From contig JAGNIJ010000001.1 of the NCBI GenBank assembly GCA_018001225.1, forward strand, positions 219,384 through 283,383: DNA of 64,000 nt, given 5' to 3'. The translations under genes were made by a program, and so were the position numbers. The notes under the pieces were generated by a model. That model saw nothing but the letters and a program-made list of their open reading frames with translations, did not search any database and was not told the origin of the DNA. Positions 44,783 to 51,976 of the stretch are shown piece by piece. This DNA is from Kiritimatiellia bacterium (GTDB taxonomy: Bacteria; Verrucomicrobiota; Kiritimatiellia; CAIQIC01; JAGNIJ01). The number at the start of each line of letters is the position of its first letter. Position 1 is the first letter of the stretch.

Positions 44783-45604
44783 ATGAAGAAAGCGCTTACA
44801 GCGGCGGGGTTCCTGGCGCTCGCGGCCGCGGGGTGGGCCCGCGCGGCGGAGCCCCTGCCCGAGCTCTGGTTCCCCGTCGGCGAGAAGCTGACCTACCGCA
44901 TCTACTGGGGCGTGTTTAAGGTCGGGATCACGACGGCCACCACGGGCTGGGTCGAGGAGGACGGGCGCACGCTGCTGGCCATCCGGTTCCGCACGCGCAC
45001 CAACCGGATTCTCGAGAAGCTCTATCCCGTGGATGACTTCCTGGAGGCGATCATCGACCCGGTGACCTTCCTGCCGCTCCGGTTCACCAAGCGGCTGAAG
45101 GAGGGGCGCTACCGCGCGGATGAGACCACGGAGTTCGACCACGCGCGCGGCGTGGCGCGCTGGCGGTCGAACATGACCGACAAGAGAAAGACCTTCGACA
45201 TCGAGCCCGACACGCGGGACGTCATCTCGTTCATGTACTTCATGCGCTCGCGCCCGCTGAAGATCGGCGACACGGTCCACGCGCGGGTGATGGCCGACGA
45301 GAAGCTCTACGACCTGTACGTCAACGTCCGCCGCCGGGAGAACCTCAAGCTGCCGGAGATGGGCCGGCGGCAGAGCGTCAAGCTGGAGCCGGAGGCGGCC
45401 TTCAACGGCTTGTTCGTGCGCAAGGGCAAGCTGTGGATGTGGGTCTCCGACGACAAGGACCGGTTCTGCACGAAGCTCGCCGCGAAGGTGCCCGTGGCCA
45501 GCGTCTCGCTCTGGTTGAGCAAAGTCGAGATCGAGCCCGACCGGGTCGTGACCGGCGACATAGGGGAAGATGAACTCGAGGTGGACGATGAGCCTCCGTC
45601 CTGA
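44783..45604 (+). CDS. DUF3108 family periplasmic protein (copy 2)
   Basis: The protein has 273 residues with a signal peptide (KKALTAAGFLALAAAGWARAAE). It matches copy 1 domain for domain: EKLTYRIYWGVFKVGITTAT, RFRTRTNRILEKLYPVDDFL, EAIIDPVTFLPLRFTKRLKE, DETTEFDHARGVARW and the ending KVPVASVSLWLSKVEI. Three base pairs separate it from aroF, and the heptose-kinase start lies inside its 3' end. It is an envelope protein of unknown function. Its retention beside LPS genes, as for copy 1, suggests a link with outer-membrane assembly. Confidence 0.8.
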   Translation: MKKALTAAGFLALAAAGWARAAEPLPELWFPVGEKLTYRIYWGVFKVGITTATTGWVEEDGRTLLAIRFRTRTNRILEKLYPVDDFLEAIIDPVTFLPLRFTKRLKEGRYRADETTEFDHARGVARWRSNMTDKRKTFDIEPDTRDVISFMYFMRSRPLKIGDTVHARVMADEKLYDLYVNVRRRENLKLPEMGRRQSVKLEPEAAFNGLFVRKGKLWMWVSDDKDRFCTKLAAKVPVASVSLWLSKVEIEPDRVVTGDIGEDELEVDDEPPS

Positions 45605-46592
45605 ACGCGCGCGGGATCTGCTGGCGGCCTTCCCGCGGCAGCGCATCCTGGTGATCGGCGACCTGATGCTGGACCGGTATATCTACGGGTCCGTTCACCG
45701 CATCTCCCCCGAGGCGCCGGTGCCCGTGGTCTCGGTGACCCGCGAGAAGAGCATGCCGGGCGGCGCGAGCAACACCGCATGGAACATCCAGTCGCTCGGC
45801 GGAAAGACCGTGATCGGCGGCATGCTGGGGAAGGATGCCGCGGGGGCGGACCTCAAGGCGGTGCTTGCCGGCGGGGGCGTCGGGCTCGAGGGCCTGCTGG
45901 AACTCGAGGGCTTGCGGACCACCGTCAAGACCCGGATCATCGCCGAGCGCCAGCAGGTCGTCCGCGTGGACTGGGACGACCACGTGACCGTTGGCGAGCC
46001 GACGGCAAAAACATTTTGCGGGCTGATTGAGCGCGAGGCGCGGCGGGCGACGGGGATCATCATCGAGGACTACGGCAAGGGGGTGGTCCGCCAGGCGGTC
46101 GTGGACGTCGCGCTCAAGGTCGCGCGCGAATCGGGCATCCCCGTGGGTATGGATCCGAAGGAGAGCCAGGAGCTCGACGTGCGCGGCATCACGCTCGCCA
46201 CGCCCAACCGGCGCGAGGCCTTCCACCTGGCGGGCGCGCCGGAGACCCGCCCGCAGGCCCATCCGCTTGAGGACCAGGCCCTGCTGGACGTGAGCGAGCG
46301 GCTGCTGGAGAAATGGCGGGCCGCGCAGATCCTCGTGACGCTGGGCCCGCAGGGCATGCTGCTGCGCGGCCGGGCGGGCGAGTTGCATCACGTGCCGACC
46401 CGGGCCCGCGAGGTATTCGACGTCAGCGGCGCCGGCGACACCGTGATCGCGACCTGCGTCCTGGCCCTGGCCGCGGGGGCGACCCCGATCGAGGCCGCCG
46501 AGTTGGCGAACTATGCCGCCGGCGTCGTCGTCGGCAAGCTGGGCACCGCCACGTGCACGCCGGAGGAACTGCTGGCGCATATGGGGAAGTGA
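45588..46592 (+). CDS. hldE1: D-glycero-beta-D-manno-heptose-7-phosphate kinase (RfaE1-type PfkB kinase)
   Basis: The protein has 334 residues from ATG 45588 (GAGGTG 4 bp upstream; overlap of 17 bp with the previous gene). It is a PfkB-family sugar kinase: ILVIGDLMLDRYIYGSVHRI, the conserved PGGASNTAWNIQSLGG, DYGKGVVR, TPNRREAFHL and the catalytic Asp284 in DVSGAGDTVIATC. This matches the kinase half of HldE/RfaE. The adenylyltransferase half is missing, as in organisms with split rfaE1 and rfaE2. It makes heptose-1,7-bisphosphate for the LPS inner core. ADP-ribose or fructose kinases are less likely given the GDLMLD start and the context. Confidence 0.88.
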   Translation: MSLRPERARDLLAAFPRQRILVIGDLMLDRYIYGSVHRISPEAPVPVVSVTREKSMPGGASNTAWNIQSLGGKTVIGGMLGKDAAGADLKAVLAGGGVGLEGLLELEGLRTTVKTRIIAERQQVVRVDWDDHVTVGEPTAKTFCGLIEREARRATGIIIEDYGKGVVRQAVVDVALKVARESGIPVGMDPKESQELDVRGITLATPNRREAFHLAGAPETRPQAHPLEDQALLDVSERLLEKWRAAQILVTLGPQGMLLRGRAGELHHVPTRAREVFDVSGAGDTVIATCVLALAAGATPIEAAELANYAAGVVVGKLGTATCTPEELLAHMGK

Positions 46593-46599
46593 AGAGGGA

Positions 46600-46833
46600 A
46601 TGGTGAATAGTGAGTGGTTTTTCTTGTCCGGGACACCATACGTGAAAAGCGCATGTAACATGTTTGTTTTCAACGCCCAACGCCCAACGCCCAACGTCCA
46701 GATTCCAAGGTCCGGAGCGGCTTCCATCGGACGTTGGAAGTTGGATGTTGGTTGTTGGACGTTGAGGTCTCATGGCTGTTTCCATCCGGCCCCTGGGACC
46801 GGCGGCCCAACTGAACCCTGAATCCTGAACCCT
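46600..46833. repeat. composite repeat element, copy 1, between heptose kinase and kdsB
   Basis: Four blocks in fixed order: GGTGAATAGTGAGTGG; GACACCATACGTGAAAAGCG followed by a short spacer; a hairpin of tandem CAACGCC/CAACGTC units (46671-46764) whose right arm reads GGACGTTGGAAGTTGGATGT; and CTGAACC-type heptamers ending exactly at the kdsB ATG. Copy 2 is at 47576. No gene lies here. Confidence 0.8.
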
Positions 46834-47586
46834 ATGACCCTTATTCTCGGCATCATCCCTTCCCGGTACGCCTCGGTCCGTTTCCCCGGCAAGAGCCTGG
46901 CGCTGATCGCGGGCAAGCCGCTGGTCCAGCGCGTGGTCGAGCGCGTGCAGCTCGCGAAGCGGCTGGACGCGGTCCTGGTCGCCACCGACGACGAGCGCAT
47001 CGCGGCGGCGGTCCGCCCGCTCGGCGTCGAGGTGGTGATGACCGATCCCGCGTTGCCTTCGGGCACGGACCGGGTTGCCGCGGCCGCGCGCGGGCGCGGA
47101 GCGGACATCGTGATCAACATCCAGGGCGACGAGCCGCTGGCCGACCCGGGCGTGATCGACCGGCTCGCGGAGGTCATGGCGTCGGAGCCGAAGTGGGACA
47201 TGGCCACGCCGGCGTGCCGGATGGAGGACGGGCCGGAGGTGGACCAGCCCGCGATCGTCAAGGTCGTCTGTGCGGCGGACGGTGCGGCGCTGTACTTCTC
47301 GCGGTCGCGCATCCCGCACATCCGGGACGCGGCGGACGCCCGGGGCGCGGGGCCCGTATACTGGCAGCACATAGGGATTTACGCCTACCGCCAGGCGGCG
47401 CTGGAACGGCTGGTCGCGGAGCCGCCGTGCCGGCTGGAGAAAATGGAGAAACTGGAGCAGCTCCGCGCGCTGCACCTCGGCTACCGGATCAAGGTCATCG
47501 AGGCCGCCCGGCCCGGTCTGGGCGTGGATCTGCCGGAGGACGTGGCCAAGGCGGAGGAGAGGTTGAAGGAAGAGAGTGAATCGTGA
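46834..47586 (+). CDS. kdsB: CMP-Kdo synthetase (3-deoxy-manno-octulosonate cytidylyltransferase)
   Basis: The protein has 250 residues. It activates Kdo with CTP for lipid A glycosylation. Motifs: GIIPSRYASVRFPGKSLALI (nucleotide loop), VLVATDDERI, MTDPALPSGTDRVAAAA, DIVINIQGDEPLADP, and IGIYAYRQAALERL. The C-terminal residues (EERLKEESES) run into the start of a repeat. No ribosome site precedes it; the heptamer repeat CTGAACCCT touches the ATG, so translation initiation here is atypical. It is in the LPS precursor cluster. Confidence 0.95.
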   Translation: MTLILGIIPSRYASVRFPGKSLALIAGKPLVQRVVERVQLAKRLDAVLVATDDERIAAAVRPLGVEVVMTDPALPSGTDRVAAAARGRGADIVINIQGDEPLADPGVIDRLAEVMASEPKWDMATPACRMEDGPEVDQPAIVKVVCAADGAALYFSRSRIPHIRDAADARGAGPVYWQHIGIYAYRQAALERLVAEPPCRLEKMEKLEQLRALHLGYRIKVIEAARPGLGVDLPEDVAKAEERLKEESES

Positions 47587-47793
47587 ATGGTGAATTGTGA
47601 ATGGTAGCGCCCCGATTTGAGACACCATCCGTGAAAAGCGCGTGTACCATAATTGTTTTCAACGTCCAACGCCCAACGTCCGACACCCAACTTCCAAGGC
47701 GTGGAACGGCTTCCATTGGACGTTGGAAGTTGGATGTTGGTTGTTGGGCGTTGACTCCGTTTCCCCCTGAACCCCGAACCCTGAACCCTTCTT
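47576..47793. repeat. composite repeat element, copy 2, between kdsB and kdsA
   Basis: It has the same block order as copy 1: GTGAATGGTGAATTGTGAAT; GACACCATCCGTGAAAAGCG and CGTGTACCAT; the CAACGTCC/GGACGTTG hairpin (47659-47754); then CTGAACCCCGAACCCTGAAC reaching to 3 bp from the kdsA ATG. The two copies differ by scattered substitutions and small indels, most in the spacer regions. The first block overlaps the end of kdsB. Confidence 0.8.
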
Positions 47794-48618
47794 ATGTCCA
47801 CCATTAAAACCATCCGAGTCGGGAACGTGCCGGTGGGCGGGCGCGCGCCGCTGGTTCTCATCGCGGGGCCGTGCGTGATCGAGAGCCGGGCGATGTGCCT
47901 GGACCTGGCGGGGCGGCTGGCGCGCTGGTCGAAGAAGGCCGGCGTGCCGCTGATCTTCAAGGCCTCGTACGACAAGGCGAACCGGACGTCGCACCGCTCG
48001 TTCCGCGGGCCGGGGCTGACACGCGGGCTGGAGATCCTGGCGGAGGTCAAGGAGCGCTTCGGGCTGCCGCTGCTGGTGGACGTGCACCACGAGACCGAGG
48101 TGCCGCTGGCGGCGCGGGTCGCGGACGCTCTGCAGCTCCCGGCGTTCCTCTGCCGGCAGACGGACCTGGTGCTGGCGCTCGGCGAGAGCGGGCGCGTGGT
48201 GAACATCAAGAAGGGGCAGTTCCTCGCGCCGTGGGACGTGCGGCACGTGATCGCGAAGGTCGAGAGCACGGGCAACCGGAAGATCCTGCTGACCGAGCGC
48301 GGCGCGAGTTTCGGCTACAACACGCTGGTGGCGGACCTGCGCAGCCTGCTGGTGCTGCGGGAGACCGGCTACCCGGTGATTTTCGACGCCACGCACAGCG
48401 TCCAGGCGCCGGGCGGGGCGGGGGACCACACGGGCGGCGACGCGCGCCACGCGCCCGCGCTGGCGCGGGCCGCGGTGGCGGCGGGCTGCGACGGGGTCTT
48501 CGTGGAAACGCACGTCCGGCCGGAAAAAGCCTTGTCGGACCGCGAAAACGCGATACCGTGGTCCGCCCTCGACGGACTGTGGAAACAACTGAAAGCGATC
48601 GATGACGTGGTGGACTGA
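47794..48618 (+). CDS. kdsA: Kdo-8-phosphate synthase
   Basis: The protein has 274 residues. It condenses arabinose-5-phosphate and phosphoenolpyruvate to Kdo-8-phosphate. Motifs: LIAGPCVIESRAMC, IFKASYDKANRTS (PEP and A5P contacts), RGPGLTRGLEIL, LLVDVHHETEV, FLCRQTDLVLAL, KKGQFLAPWDV, LTERGASFGYNTLV, FDATHSVQAPGG and CDGVFVETH. The Cys in GPCVIE and the Asp/His ligands suggest the metal-dependent class is possible, but I cannot assign it firmly. It follows kdsB after a composite repeat. Its 3' end overlaps the LptC-like gene by 17 bp. Confidence 0.96.
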   Translation: MSTIKTIRVGNVPVGGRAPLVLIAGPCVIESRAMCLDLAGRLARWSKKAGVPLIFKASYDKANRTSHRSFRGPGLTRGLEILAEVKERFGLPLLVDVHHETEVPLAARVADALQLPAFLCRQTDLVLALGESGRVVNIKKGQFLAPWDVRHVIAKVESTGNRKILLTERGASFGYNTLVADLRSLLVLRETGYPVIFDATHSVQAPGGAGDHTGGDARHAPALARAAVAAGCDGVFVETHVRPEKALSDRENAIPWSALDGLWKQLKAIDDVVD

Positions 48619-49108
48619 CAGGAACAGGGAGGGTCGGGGTCCATCCCGACCTGGGCCGGCGTGGAAGCCGGCCCTCCCGGCGCTGGCCCTGGCGTTCGTG
48701 TTCTGGGCCGCGCCGGCGCGGGCGCAGTTCGGTTCGACCGGCGCGGTGCAGACCGTCTCGGGCTTCAAGGTGCCGGACTACGACGAGAACAACAACCTGA
48801 AGAGCATCCTGTACGGTGACTTCGCGCGCGTCCGCCCGGACGGGATCATCGAGATCACGAACCTGAAGATCGAAATGTACAAGGAGGGCGCCGTGGAGAT
48901 GACGGTGACCTCGCCCAAGTGTATTTATAACCAGAAGGACAGCACGGCCCGGTCCAACGAGGACGTGGAGATCCTGCGGGAGGGCCTGCGGATCACGGGG
49001 ACGGGCTTCTGGTGGAACGCAAAGCAGGAGCGGTTCGGACTTTACAGCAAGTCCCGCGTGGAGATCCGCGGGGTCAAGGGGAGCATGGAATCGGGAGGGC
49101 TGCCATGA
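48602..49108 (+). CDS. lptC: LptC-like LPS transport protein
   Basis: The protein has 168 residues. The mature part shows the OstA/LptC jelly-roll pattern: VQTVSGFKVPDYDENNNLKS, ARVRPDGIIEITNLKIEMYK, VEMTVTSPKCIYNQKDSTAR and DVEILREGLRITGTGF. An apparent cleavable signal (LPALALAFVFWAAPARAQF) takes the place of the usual membrane anchor. The first 25 residues or so are encoded by an inserted palindromic repeat (48627-48678), so the native start may have been rewritten. It is immediately upstream of lptA and lptB, the standard order. It would pass LPS from the LptB2FG extractor to LptA in the periplasm. Confidence 0.75.
   Translation: MTWWTDRNREGRGPSRPGPAWKPALPALALAFVFWAAPARAQFGSTGAVQTVSGFKVPDYDENNNLKSILYGDFARVRPDGIIEITNLKIEMYKEGAVEMTVTSPKCIYNQKDSTARSNEDVEILREGLRITGTGFWWNAKQERFGLYSKSRVEIRGVKGSMESGGLP
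48627..48678. repeat. GGGAGGGTCGGGG ... CCGGCCCTCCC palindromic repeat inside lptC start
   Basis: GGGAGGG and CCCTCCC bound two internal inverted repeats (GGTCGGGGTCCATCCCGACC and GGCCGGC-gtggaa-GCCGGCC). The whole unit is in frame and encodes REGRGPSRPGPAWKPAL of the LptC-like protein. Confidence 0.65.
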
Positions 49109-49614
49109 AACGTTTTCTAATACTGGCCTGCGGCCTGGCGCTGGTCGCGCCGGCTGCGATCGCGGCGGAAGCCGAGCCCGCGGCGGCGGCCGCCGCCGAG
49201 GAGCAGGACCCGGCGACGGTGATCACCTCGGACCGGCTGACGTTCGACGCGAAGCAGCGGGTCGCGCTGTTTGAACACAACGTCCTGGTGACGGACCCGA
49301 AGATGCAGCTGGCGGCGGACAAGCTGACGGTGTCGTTCGACGAAAAGGGCCAGGCGAAGGTCATCAAGGCGGAGGGGCGGGTGACGATCACGCAGCTCGA
49401 CCGCTCCGCCCAGTCGGAGATGGCGACGTACGACGTGCCCACGGGGAAGATCGTGCTGACGGGCAAGCCGCGGATCACGCGCGGGCGGGACGTGCTCGAG
49501 GGCGACGTGATCACCTACTGGCGGAACGAGGATCGAATGATTTGCCAACCCGGCGCCCGGCTGCTAATCTATCCTGAAGAGGGCGGCGTGAAGGATCAGT
49601 TCAGAGGAGAATAA
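49105..49614 (+). CDS. lptA: LptA/OstA-like LPS periplasmic transport protein
   Basis: The protein has 169 residues; ATG 49105 follows GGGAGGG. Signal peptide KRFLILACGLALVAPAAIAA. An OstA-like domain follows: VITSDRLTFDAKQRVALFEH, NVLVTDPKMQLAADKLTVSF, ITQLDRSAQSEMATYDVPTG and GKPRITRGRDVLEGDVITYW. It forms the periplasmic bridge that carries LPS to the outer membrane. It overlaps lptC by 4 bp and lies 4 bp before lptB. lptD, lptF and lptG are not in the window. Confidence 0.88.
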   Translation: MKRFLILACGLALVAPAAIAAEAEPAAAAAAEEQDPATVITSDRLTFDAKQRVALFEHNVLVTDPKMQLAADKLTVSFDEKGQAKVIKAEGRVTITQLDRSAQSEMATYDVPTGKIVLTGKPRITRGRDVLEGDVITYWRNEDRMICQPGARLLIYPEEGGVKDQFRGE

Positions 49615-49618
49615 GCGC

Positions 49619-50356
49619 GTGGCGTCGCAAAGCACTGGACTGGTCGAGGCCCGGCAGATCGTCAAGGCCTACCGCGGCCGCCGGGTCGTCAACGGCGTGG
49701 ACCTGTCGGTCCAGCGCGGGGAGATCGTCGGGCTGCTCGGCCCGAACGGCGCGGGCAAGACGACGAGTTTCTACATGATCGTGGGCCTGGTGCGCCCGAC
49801 GGCCGGGCAGGTGTATTTCGAGGGGCGGGAGGTCACGCGGATGCCGATGTACCAGCGGGCGCGGCTGGGCATGGGCTACCTGTCGCAGGAGCCCTCGATC
49901 TTCCGGCGGATGACGGTGGAGCAGAACGTCCTGGCGATCCTCGAGACCCTGCCGATCACGGCGCGCGAGCGGAAGCGGCGGCTGGGCGAGCTGCTGGAGG
50001 AGCTGAAGATCGGCTACCTCGCCAAGCAGAAGGCCTACACCTTGAGCGGCGGCGAGCGGCGGCGCCTGGAGATCACGCGCGCCCTGGTGACGCGCCCGTC
50101 GCTGATCCTGCTGGACGAGCCGTTCAGCGGCGTGGACCCCCTGGCGGTCTTCGACGTGCAGCAGATCATCATGGAGCTCAAGGGGCGCGGGCTGGGCATC
50201 CTGATCACCGACCACAACGTCCGCGAGACGCTGTCCGTGGTGGACCGGGCGTATCTGATCTGCGAGGGCAAGGTGCTGCGGGAGGGGACGAGCGATTTCC
50301 TGATCAACGACCCGATGAGCCGCGAGCTATATCTGGGGCCGCGGTTCAGCATGTGA
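49619..50356 (+). CDS. lptB: LPS export ABC transporter ATP-binding protein
   Basis: The protein has 245 residues from GTG 49619 (AGAGGAG upstream). All ABC ATPase motifs are present: Walker A GPNGAGKTTSFY, Q-loop YLSQEPSIFRRMTVEQN, signature LSGGERRRLEI, Walker B LILLDEPFSGVDP and H-loop ITDHNVRET, with the LptB-typical C-terminus EGTSDFLINDPMSRELYLG. With LptF and LptG it powers LPS extraction from the inner membrane. It is coupled to lptA upstream and followed by hpf after 24 bp; rpoN, which usually stands between them in proteobacteria, is absent. Confidence 0.97.
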   Translation: MASQSTGLVEARQIVKAYRGRRVVNGVDLSVQRGEIVGLLGPNGAGKTTSFYMIVGLVRPTAGQVYFEGREVTRMPMYQRARLGMGYLSQEPSIFRRMTVEQNVLAILETLPITARERKRRLGELLEELKIGYLAKQKAYTLSGGERRRLEITRALVTRPSLILLDEPFSGVDPLAVFDVQQIIMELKGRGLGILITDHNVRETLSVVDRAYLICEGKVLREGTSDFLINDPMSRELYLGPRFSM

Positions 50357-50380
50357 ACCCAGAATGAAAGGAGACCGGCA

Positions 50381-50737
50381 GTGCACATCAGCGTGACAGG
50401 ACGGCACATCGAGATCACCGACGCGATCCGCGACTACACGCACGACAAGCTGCAGCACGCCCTGCTCGACTACCCGCGCGTCGAGAGCGTGCACGTCATC
50501 CTGGACGTCGAGAAGTACCGCCACCTGGCCGAGGTCGTGGTGCAGGCGCCGAACCACGTGCGGGTCGAGGCGAAGGAGGAGACGAACGACCTGTACGCCT
50601 CCATCGACGGCGCGGTGGAGAAGGCGGAGAAGCAGCTCCGGCGCCACCGGGACCGGGTCACCGATCACAAGAGCCGCGAAGGCCTGGCCGCGCTGGAGCT
50701 GGACGCGCAGGCCAAGGAGGGCCCCGGCGCGGGCTGA
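50381..50737 (+). CDS. hpf: ribosome hibernation-promoting factor (short HPF type)
   Basis: The protein has 118 residues from GTG 50381 (AAAGGAG upstream). The beta-alpha-beta-beta-beta-alpha fold is evident: HISVTGRHIEITDAIRDYTH, VESVHVILDVEKYRHLAEVV, VRVEAKEETNDLYASIDGAV and EKAEKQLRRHRDR. It lacks the C-terminal dimerisation domain of long HPF. It binds the 30S decoding centre in slow growth. Its position between lptB and the PTS-type regulatory genes mirrors the proteobacterial lptB-rpoN-hpf-ptsN region. Confidence 0.95.
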   Translation: MHISVTGRHIEITDAIRDYTHDKLQHALLDYPRVESVHVILDVEKYRHLAEVVVQAPNHVRVEAKEETNDLYASIDGAVEKAEKQLRRHRDRVTDHKSREGLAALELDAQAKEGPGAG

Positions 50738-50743
50738 CCGGGC

Positions 50744-51682
50744 ATGGCCATCACCGTCCGACAGTTCCTGGATTCCGGCGCCGCCAGCCTCGGGCTGGCG
50801 GTGGCGGCGGGCGAGAAGTACCTGGACCGGGCCGTGCCGGAAGAGGTGATCAACCGGCCCGGCCTGGCCCTGGCGGGCTTCCTGCGCTACTTCGCGTTCC
50901 GGCGGATCCAGGTGCTCGGGCTGGCGGAGATGACCTACCTCCGGACGCTCTCGGACCATGAGCGGGCATCGCGGCTGAAGTTGTTTTTCGAGAGCGAGAT
51001 CCCCTGCGTCGTCGTGACGCGGCACCGCCACCTGTTTCCCGAGATGGAGGAGATGGCGGAGGCGTGCCGCGTCCCGGTGCTCAAGACCGCCATGGTCACG
51101 AGCCGCTTCGTCAACGAGGCGACGATCATCATGGAGAACCTCGTGGCCCCGCGGCTGCGGGCGCAGGGGACCATGGTGGACATCCTCGGCATCGGCGTGC
51201 TCATCGAGGGCAAGCCGGGGGTCGGCAAGAGCGAGACCGCGCTGGCCCTCATCGAGCGCGGGCACAGCCTGGTCTCCGACGATCTTACCGTCTTGCGCCG
51301 GGACAGCAGCGGTGCGATCATCGGGTCGGCGGTCGAGATCACCCGCTACCACATGGAGATCCGCGGGCTGGGCCTCATCCATGTGCCGAGCCTCTTCGGC
51401 GTGGCCTCCATGCGGAAGGACATGCGGCTGGACCTGATCATCCGCCTCCGCCGCCCGGAGCCGGGCGAGGAGGACGAGCGGACGGGGCTGAACCAGCAGC
51501 ACCGCGAGGTGCTGGGCGCGCGGATCCCGTTCATCACGATCCCCGTGGCGGCGGGCCGCGACATCGCCCACGTGGTGGAAGTGGCGGCCCTGAACCAGAA
51601 GCTCAAGCAGATGGGCCACGACGCGGCGAAGGAACTGGACGAGAAACTGATGAAGGCCCTGGCCCGGCAGCAGGAAACATGA
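50744..51682 (+). CDS. hprK: HPr kinase/phosphorylase
   Basis: The protein has 312 residues, full length. The N-terminal DRTGG-like domain is followed by the catalytic domain with Walker A GKPGVGKSETAL (Lys162), capping His/Asp strand LVSDDLTV, and the HprK signature EIRGLGLIHVPSLFGVAS. It phosphorylates HPr on a serine with ATP or pyrophosphate and reverses this, linking metabolic state to regulation. The next gene encodes HPr with both phosphorylation sites, and the two overlap by 4 bp. Confidence 0.97.
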   Translation: MAITVRQFLDSGAASLGLAVAAGEKYLDRAVPEEVINRPGLALAGFLRYFAFRRIQVLGLAEMTYLRTLSDHERASRLKLFFESEIPCVVVTRHRHLFPEMEEMAEACRVPVLKTAMVTSRFVNEATIIMENLVAPRLRAQGTMVDILGIGVLIEGKPGVGKSETALALIERGHSLVSDDLTVLRRDSSGAIIGSAVEITRYHMEIRGLGLIHVPSLFGVASMRKDMRLDLIIRLRRPEPGEEDERTGLNQQHREVLGARIPFITIPVAAGRDIAHVVEVAALNQKLKQMGHDAAKELDEKLMKALARQQET

Positions 51683-51972
51683 ACGCGAACCGGACAGACC
51701 CGGCGCCCCTTTCCCGGGAGATGACCATCGTCAACAAGTACGGCATCCACGCCCGGCCGGCCGCGCTGTTCGTCAAGACGGCCGGCCGCTTTGCCTCGGA
51801 GATCCTGGTGGAGAAGGAGGGCGCGGCGGTCTCCGCCAAGAGCATCATGGGCCTGCTGACCATCGAGGGGAGTTTCGGCTCGGTGCTGAAGCTGACGGCC
51901 ACGGGGCCGGACGCCGCGGAGGCCCTCGACGCGCTGCAGGAACTGATCGAGAAGAAGTTTTACGAGGACTAG
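51679..51972 (+). CDS. ptsH: phosphocarrier protein HPr
   Basis: The protein has 97 residues, about ten longer than usual at the N-terminus. The catalytic His24 (NKYGIHARPAALFVKTA) and the regulatory Ser55 (AAVSAKSIMGLLTIEG) are both present with the normal 31-residue spacing, equivalent to His15 and Ser46. The HPr thus can be charged by Enzyme I and by HprK. No EII transporter is in the window; a regulatory use is likely, but sugar transporters elsewhere cannot be excluded. Confidence 0.96.
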   Translation: MNANRTDPAPLSREMTIVNKYGIHARPAALFVKTAGRFASEILVEKEGAAVSAKSIMGLLTIEGSFGSVLKLTATGPDAAEALDALQELIEKKFYED

Positions 51973-51976
51973 TCCC

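Noticed and set aside
46671..46764. Integron attC site or small structured RNA gene in the CAACGTC hairpin
   Set aside because: No integrase or R/L-box core (GTTRRRY) arrangement is evident, and the arms are tandem decamers. It was kept as a repeat; an RNA role is only raised as a hypothesis.
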